This document shows, piece after piece, positions 59,688 to 64,000 of a stretch of DNA of 64,000 bases. How positions within the stretch are numbered: the first letter of the stretch is position 1; each line of letters starts with the position of its first letter. The notes below the pieces were generated by a model. It made no database searches, had not been told where the DNA came from, and saw only the letters and a program-made list of their open reading frames with translations. This DNA is from an uncultured Desulfosarcina sp. (lineage in GTDB: Bacteria; Desulfobacterota; Desulfobacteria; Desulfobacterales; Desulfosarcinaceae), in the NCBI RefSeq assembly GCF_963668215.1, contig NZ_OY764190.1, forward strand, positions 1,798,001 to 1,862,000. Direction: 5' to 3'. The position numbers were made by a program, and so were the translations under genes.

Positions 59688-60995
59688 TCATACCGAATCC
59701 GGATAGCGATAGGTTTTTCCTTCGTAGTTGCGCAGCACGAGATCGCATCCGTCGCGTCCCTGGCGGTATTCGGGCATCAACGGAATCTTGCCGCCGCCGC
59801 CGGGGGCGTCGATGACATAGGTGGGCACGGCATAGCCGCTGGTAAACCCTCGCAGCCCCTGGATGATCTCCAACCCCTTGTCCACCGTTGTGCGGAAATG
59901 AGAGGAGCCGGAAATGGGGTCGCACTGGTACAGGTAGTAAGGCCTGACCCGCATCTGCAGCAGGCGGTGAACAAGGCCGTTCATGGTCTCCACCGAATCG
60001 TTGATGTGCCTGAGCAGAACCGTCTGGGAACCCAAAGGAATGCCGGCGTCGGCCAACCGCTGGCAGGCCTGTGAGGCCTCGGGCGTACATTCGTCCGGAT
60101 GAGTAAAATGAAGACTCATCCACAACGGGTGATGACGTTTCAGCATGCGTACCAGTTGGGACGTCACCCGCTGCGGCAGAACAGCCGGAATTTTGGTGCC
60201 GATGCGAATGATTTCCACATGTTTGATTTGCCGCAGCCGGGTCAGCAGCCAATCCAGCCGTGAATCGCCCAAAGTCAGCGGATCGCCGCCGGAAAGCAGA
60301 ACATCCCGGACCGTGGGCGTGCGGCGAATATATTCCAGCGCCTGTTCCAACCGTTTACGATTGAAATGCAGGTGGCCATGCCCCACCACGCGCGAACGGG
60401 TGCAGTAGCGGCAATAGGTGGAACAGAAATCCAGAAGCAAAAACAGCACCCGGTCCGGGTAGCGGTGGACCAAACCCGGCACCGGGCTCTGATGATCTTC
60501 GTTCAGCGGGTCGTCGGCCTCTTCCGGCATCTGGACAAGCTCGTTGATTGTGGGCACCACGGTTTTGCGCAGCGGGTAATCCATATCGTGGCCCACCAGC
60601 AGACTGAGATAATAAGGCGTGATCGCCAAAGGCAGCTTGGTTGCCAATCCGGCCATGGCCGCATTTTCTTCGCTGCTCAGGGTCAAAAACCGTTTCAGTT
60701 GGTTTGGTGTGCACACCCGATTGGCGATCTGCCACTGCCAATTGTTCCACTGCCGATCACTGATATCGGGGTAGTAGCTTTTCAGAAACTTGCGTCGAAA
60801 AGAGACCGGATAATTGGGAACCGGTTTGATGGAGGGGCGGTTGGTGAGCGGCCGGGCGGCCGTCAACGGCAAGCTGGCTGTGCAATCGATCGCCTGACTG
60901 GGAGGCTCCTCTTCGACCTCTGTGTTGACCTCCATGGCATGGAGCAGGCTTCGGCTTGGGTTTGAACGGGTTTGACCACAGCGGTTGAAAGACAT
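59688..60995 (-). CDS. Lysine 2,3-aminomutase-like radical SAM enzyme (KamA family)
   Basis: This 435-residue PLP- and SAM-dependent enzyme would move the alpha-amino group of L-lysine to C3, making beta-lysine. The radical SAM cysteines are Cys191, Cys195 and Cys198 (CSTYCRYC). The PLP lysine is Lys403 in VIDAPGGGGKIPLMP. Asp359 (YQCDP) and Asp396 (VIDAPG) sit exactly 44 and 7 residues before Lys403, matching Asp293 and Asp330 of Clostridium subterminale KAM, which bind the substrate epsilon-amino group. This supports lysine as substrate, as opposed to glutamate 2,3-aminomutase. ATG 60995 has an AAGGAG ribosome site. It heads the four-gene operon; no beta-lysine acetyltransferase (AblB) is separately present. 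Confidence 0.88.
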   Translation of the reverse strand: MSFNRCGQTRSNPSRSLLHAMEVNTEVEEEPPSQAIDCTASLPLTAARPLTNRPSIKPVPNYPVSFRRKFLKSYYPDISDRQWNNWQWQIANRVCTPNQLKRFLTLSSEENAAMAGLATKLPLAITPYYLSLLVGHDMDYPLRKTVVPTINELVQMPEEADDPLNEDHQSPVPGLVHRYPDRVLFLLLDFCSTYCRYCTRSRVVGHGHLHFNRKRLEQALEYIRRTPTVRDVLLSGGDPLTLGDSRLDWLLTRLRQIKHVEIIRIGTKIPAVLPQRVTSQLVRMLKRHHPLWMSLHFTHPDECTPEASQACQRLADAGIPLGSQTVLLRHINDSVETMNGLVHRLLQMRVRPYYLYQCDPISGSSHFRTTVDKGLEIIQGLRGFTSGYAVPTYVIDAPGGGGKIPLMPEYRQGRDGCDLVLRNYEGKTYRYPDSV

Positions 60996-61479
60996 CGTTA
61001 AATATTCTCCTTTATGTTTGTCCAATTTAGTCGATAGGAAAACGCCATTGGTTTTCCATACCGCGGGAACGACAAGCGTCTATCAAAACACGTGCCAGTA
61101 TTATTTTTAAATTCATTTACGATTCGCGGCGTCTACCCGATCCGGGTCAGGGGCAATAACAAAAAAAAGGAAGCCCTGATTCCGGTTTTCCACCCTGGTC
61201 GGAAGATCTCCTGAAATAGCGTCCTTTCCACACTGGAAAGCCTGCTTTTGGACATGTTTGATGAAATCGCAAAAAATCGAAACGAGTCCGTTGCTGTTAT
61301 TTTTGGCCGATTCGTAAGGGGGTCCGGGTTATGCGATTTAATTCGGCGGGGCGGCCCAGCGTTGCAGCGGCCGATAAAAAAGAATCGATGTTTTGGCATG
61401 CATTGTCAAACATCCCCCACGATGTCCAAGAAACATGAAAAACAGGACACGCGGATTCCGATTTGGCGCATACGCCGTC
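60996..61479. other. Intergenic region without recognised features
   Basis: This 484-base stretch separates the kamA start from the pstB end (both minus strand). It should hold the promoter of the kamA operon. Open frames inside it (for example 61133-61399 minus and 61248-61565 plus) have no family resemblance or ribosome site. No terminator with a clean T tract was identified. Confidence 0.35.
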
Positions 61480-62187
61480 TCAGGCAAGAACGAGATTTCC
61501 TTTTTTCAGTTCCGCCCAGCGGTCGGCCACCCGTTCCACCTGGGCCGTGTCGTGGGACACCATGACGATGGTGCAGGCCTGCTTGAGACTGACGATCAGC
61601 GCCTCGATAATCTCGGTGGCTTTGCCGTCTAGAGAGGAGGTGGGTTCGTCCAGTAGAAGGACTTCAGGGTTGACCACCAGCGCCCGGGCCATACACAGGC
61701 GCTGCTGCTGGCCGCCGGAGAGTTGGCGGGCATCTTCCCGAAGGCGGTCTTTGACCTCATTCCAAAGGAACGCCTGCTTCAAGGTGGTTTCCACGGCATC
61801 CCTTATCTGTGCTCTATTCGAGATCCCGGCCATCTTCAAAGGAAAGGCCACGTTCTTGTATATGCTCATGGGCAGCGGGTTGGGGATCTGGAAAACCATG
61901 CCCACCTTGCGCCGCAGTTCTGGCAGCGAACAGGCCGGATGATAAATATCCCGGTCCCGGCCGTCCAAACGGATATGAATGCTGCCTCGCATGCGGGTCC
62001 CGGGGATGTCTTCCCACAGACGGTTGAACAGGGTTAACAGCGTGGACTTGCCCTGGCCCGAAGGCCCCGTCACCGCCATAACGGCGCCCTCGTGGACATC
62101 CAGGCTTACATCCTGCAGCACAAGATTGTCGCCGTATGAGAAAAACAGGTGGCGGGCTTTTATCTTTATCTCGTTAATTGCGGTCAT
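61480..62187 (-). CDS. pstB: Phosphate ABC transporter ATP-binding protein
   Basis: This 235-residue ABC ATPase energises phosphate uptake. It has Walker A GPSGQGKST, signature LSGGQQQRLCMARAL, Walker B VLLLDEPTSSLD and a switch His in MVSHDTAQV. It is slightly shorter than typical PstB (~255). It follows the two permease genes, 13 bases after pstA, in the usual pstS-C-A-B order. No PhoU gene lies downstream; a 484-base gap and the kamA operon follow instead. Confidence 0.9.
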   Translation of the reverse strand: MTAINEIKIKARHLFFSYGDNLVLQDVSLDVHEGAVMAVTGPSGQGKSTLLTLFNRLWEDIPGTRMRGSIHIRLDGRDRDIYHPACSLPELRRKVGMVFQIPNPLPMSIYKNVAFPLKMAGISNRAQIRDAVETTLKQAFLWNEVKDRLREDARQLSGGQQQRLCMARALVVNPEVLLLDEPTSSLDGKATEIIEALIVSLKQACTIVMVSHDTAQVERVADRWAELKKGNLVLA

Positions 62188-62200
62188 CCTGTACGTTTCC

Positions 62201-63088
62201 TCAGCGCACCCCGTAAAGCAGGTGATCGGCCAGTCGATGCCGGATGAAAGCGGTCAGGGCGAAAAGCAGCGCGCAGACGGCCAGCAGGACAATGGCCGCG
62301 CCGTAGCCGCGCATCAGTTCGGCCTGGTCTGCATACTGGGCCGAAACCGTGTAAATGTAAAACGGCAGGGCTTCGTACCCCGAGAGCAGCGAGGCGGGAA
62401 TGCCGGCCGTGGCCACCACGCCGGTCAGCATGATCACGGCCGTGTCTTCCGCACAGCGGCCGATGGAAAGAATGATGCCGCTGACAATACCCGACAGAGA
62501 CTGGGGCAGCAGCACGTAAAAAATGGTCTGCAGCTTCGAGGCGCCCAGCGCCGGGGCTGTCATGCGAACGTGGCGGGGCAGATTTTCCAAGGTGGTCTGG
62601 GTGGTGCGGATGAGATAGGGCAGCACCAGAAAGGCCAGCGACAGGGCCGATATCAGCAGGCAGGGGGCGATTTGGCCGGAAAAATGGTGGTGGAGAAAAA
62701 TCGCCACGCTGAAACCGAAAAGGCCGACCAGAATCGACGGAATACCGGCCAGAATGTCGAAAAAAAGCCCAAAAACCGATTTGGTGCGCGGTGCGGCAAA
62801 TTCGGCCATATAGATGCCGGTAGCGATGCCCACGGGAACGGCCATGCCCACGGCAAGCCCGACCAGGAGCAGGGTGCCGACGGTGGCCGGAAAAATACCG
62901 TCGAAGACCTGGCGCTTCAGCTGCAAGGCGTCCAAAGGGAGGGTGTCTCCAAAAAAGAGTCTCGGAGAGAGGGTTCCGGCCCCCTTGATCAACAGGAACC
63001 CGAGAAGCGTGGCGACGCTGACGGTGAGCACCAGTCCGGAAAGCCAGGCCCAGGCGGTCACCAGTTTATCGCAGCGGCCGGCTTTCAT
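62201..63088 (-). CDS. pstA: Phosphate ABC transporter permease PstA
   Basis: This 295-residue membrane protein has about six hydrophobic helices and the permease EAA-like loop (RMTAPALGASKLQTIFYVLL). The N-terminal TVSVATLLGFLLIKGAGTL precedes the pore region, and GIATGIYMAEFA is typical of PstA. It pairs with PstC in the inner membrane. Its start overlaps the pstC stop by four bases (ATGA), so translation is coupled. The neighbouring order pstC-pstA-pstB supports the assignment. Confidence 0.88.
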   Translation of the reverse strand: MKAGRCDKLVTAWAWLSGLVLTVSVATLLGFLLIKGAGTLSPRLFFGDTLPLDALQLKRQVFDGIFPATVGTLLLVGLAVGMAVPVGIATGIYMAEFAAPRTKSVFGLFFDILAGIPSILVGLFGFSVAIFLHHHFSGQIAPCLLISALSLAFLVLPYLIRTTQTTLENLPRHVRMTAPALGASKLQTIFYVLLPQSLSGIVSGIILSIGRCAEDTAVIMLTGVVATAGIPASLLSGYEALPFYIYTVSAQYADQAELMRGYGAAIVLLAVCALLFALTAFIRHRLADHLLYGVR

Positions 63089-63939
63089 GGCGCACCCGCT
63101 TTGTCGGCAACCATCCGCCGGGCCAGCACGACGGTCAGGGTGGTAAAGGCATACAAAAGGATACCGCAGGCAAACAGGGTGCGGAACTCCAGACTGTCAA
63201 AATCGGCGGCCACCACCAGGGCGATGTGCGCGGGCAGCGTTCGGGCGGAATCCAGTGGCGAACCGGGAAAGGCGGTGGCGTTGCCGGCGATCATCAGGGC
63301 GATCAGGGTGTCGCCTACGGCCCGGCCCAGGGCCAGGAGCACGCCGGTGGTCAGCCCCCGCCAGGAGCAGGGAATGACCACATGAACGAGCTTCTGGACA
63401 GGGGTGGCGCCCAGGGCGTCGGCCGCCGCCAGGTAGCTTTTGGGTACGCTGGTAAAGCTGTCGGTGAAAAAAAGGATCATGGTGGGGGCGATCAAAATGG
63501 CCAGCAGCAGGGATGCGGAGAGAATGCACATGCCCGAGCCGCTGCCCGTCCATTCGCGGACGACGGGAACCAGCAGAAAGATGCCGGCAAAGCCATAGAC
63601 CACGGTGGGGATGCCGGTCATGAACCGCACCAGCCGGTGCAGCAGGGCCGGAACCCGGCCCTTTGCCAGGACCGCGACCAGAGCGGCGCATCCCAGACTC
63701 AGGGGAAAACTGAAGACCATGGCCAGGCCGGCGATGAACAGCGATCCGGCCATCATGGGGACGATGCCGTAAAGGCCCTCGTTGGGCAGCCAGGAGGAGG
63801 TAAAAAGATTGAAGAACGCACCGCTGGTAACCAGCGGGAGGCCCAGAACGATCATGAACCCGAAGATCAGCACCGTAACGGCCACCGAGCCGGCTGCGGC
63901 CACAGCCAGCAAGCCCTGCACCAGACCTTGGCTGCGCAT
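63085..63939 (-). CDS. pstC: Phosphate ABC transporter permease PstC
   Basis: This 284-residue membrane protein has about six helices and the EAA-like loop (AAADALGATPVQKLVHVVIP). The stretch GIVPMMAGSLFIAGLAMVFS is typical of PstC. It forms the inner membrane channel with PstA. It lies 5 bases downstream of the pstS stop, so it is in the same transcript. Confidence 0.88.
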   Translation of the reverse strand: MRSQGLVQGLLAVAAAGSVAVTVLIFGFMIVLGLPLVTSGAFFNLFTSSWLPNEGLYGIVPMMAGSLFIAGLAMVFSFPLSLGCAALVAVLAKGRVPALLHRLVRFMTGIPTVVYGFAGIFLLVPVVREWTGSGSGMCILSASLLLAILIAPTMILFFTDSFTSVPKSYLAAADALGATPVQKLVHVVIPCSWRGLTTGVLLALGRAVGDTLIALMIAGNATAFPGSPLDSARTLPAHIALVVAADFDSLEFRTLFACGILLYAFTTLTVVLARRMVADKAGAP

Positions 63940-63944
63940 ATCGA

Positions 63945-64000
63945 TTATTTTACAGGGATAAAGCCCTTGGCGGCAGCAAAGCCCTGGCCGGTTTCGCTGA
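63945..64000 (-). CDS. pstS: Phosphate-binding protein PstS, C-terminal end only
   Basis: Only the last 17 codons are in the window, running off the right edge on the minus strand. They read SETGQGFAAAKGFIPVK then a stop at 63945-63947, which fits the C-terminus of a PstS-type periplasmic phosphate-binding protein. The position just before pstC supports the call. The rest of the gene, including its signal peptide, lies beyond the window. Confidence 0.65.
   Translation of the reverse strand, partial: SETGQGFAAAKGFIPVK

Noticed and set aside
61133..61565. Open frames between kamA and pstB
   Set aside because: Neither strand gives a ribosome site or any recognisable domain; treated as intergenic.

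Overview
The window looks like chromosomal DNA of a high-GC sulfate-reducing or related Desulfobacterota bacterium, most like the Desulfobacteraceae/Desulfosarcinaceae. No 16S or other marker is present, so this rests on gene content: a ~24 kDa siroheme 'assimilatory-type' sulfite reductase of the Desulfovibrio/Desulfo- type, a histidine kinase with a Cys/Trp-rich insertion after its HAMP region, several PAS/HisKA kinases, a DUF362 protein, a tiny PEP-CTERM-like protein and a KamA-ATP-grasp-deacetylase cluster. No rRNA, tRNA, CRISPR array, complete insertion sequence or replication origin was seen.

Layout. 1-439: hairpin-like repeat and leader. 440-9248: nitrogen and amino acid metabolism (gltB, gltD, lysA, a DUF362 protein). 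9460-13467: a kinase-like protein without an ATPase domain, a DUF2784 membrane protein, a REC-HDOD regulator, the small sulfite reductase with a bidirectional terminator, and a 62-residue PEP-CTERM-like peptide. 13735-18999: an RlmN-family rRNA methyltransferase, a FadL-type porin, glnS and an orphan RhuM-Fic protein. 19089-26831: a REP-like hairpin, then an OmpR-type two-component pair facing a complete RND efflux operon (outer membrane factor, adaptor, pump). 26849-35962: a PepSY-MipA/OmpV outer membrane protein, a PAS histidine kinase, a fused 5-oxoprolinase-type enzyme, a decayed DUF1016 nuclease gene, a DUF3820 protein and a lipid kinase. 36058-42799: a TauE/SafE anion exporter, a sigma-54 response regulator with its kinase, a divergent PhnD-like lipoprotein and a PlsC acyltransferase. 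42810-43889: a coiled-coil protein of unknown function.

44260-54522 is a defence island: type I restriction-modification hsdM, hsdS, an AlbA_2/GHKL protein, hsdR and a YgjP-type metallopeptidase, all on the plus strand, with a palindrome-rich and locally AT-rich spacer before hsdR. 54680-55276 is a YkgJ-type cysteine-cluster protein. 55375-60995 is a tightly packed four-gene minus-strand operon: a lysine 2,3-aminomutase-like radical SAM enzyme, two D-Ala-D-Ala-ligase-type ATP-grasp proteins, and a GNAT-deacetylase-GNAT triple fusion. It is the best candidate for an undescribed pathway, possibly making, ligating and acetylating/deacetylating a beta-lysine compound. 61480-64000 is a phosphate ABC transporter (pstB, pstA, pstC and the 3' end of pstS).

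Many genes form short operons with overlapping ends. Reading from transcription order, likely units are gltBD, the RND operon, the PhnD/two-component locus, the restriction cluster, the KamA cluster and pstSCAB.
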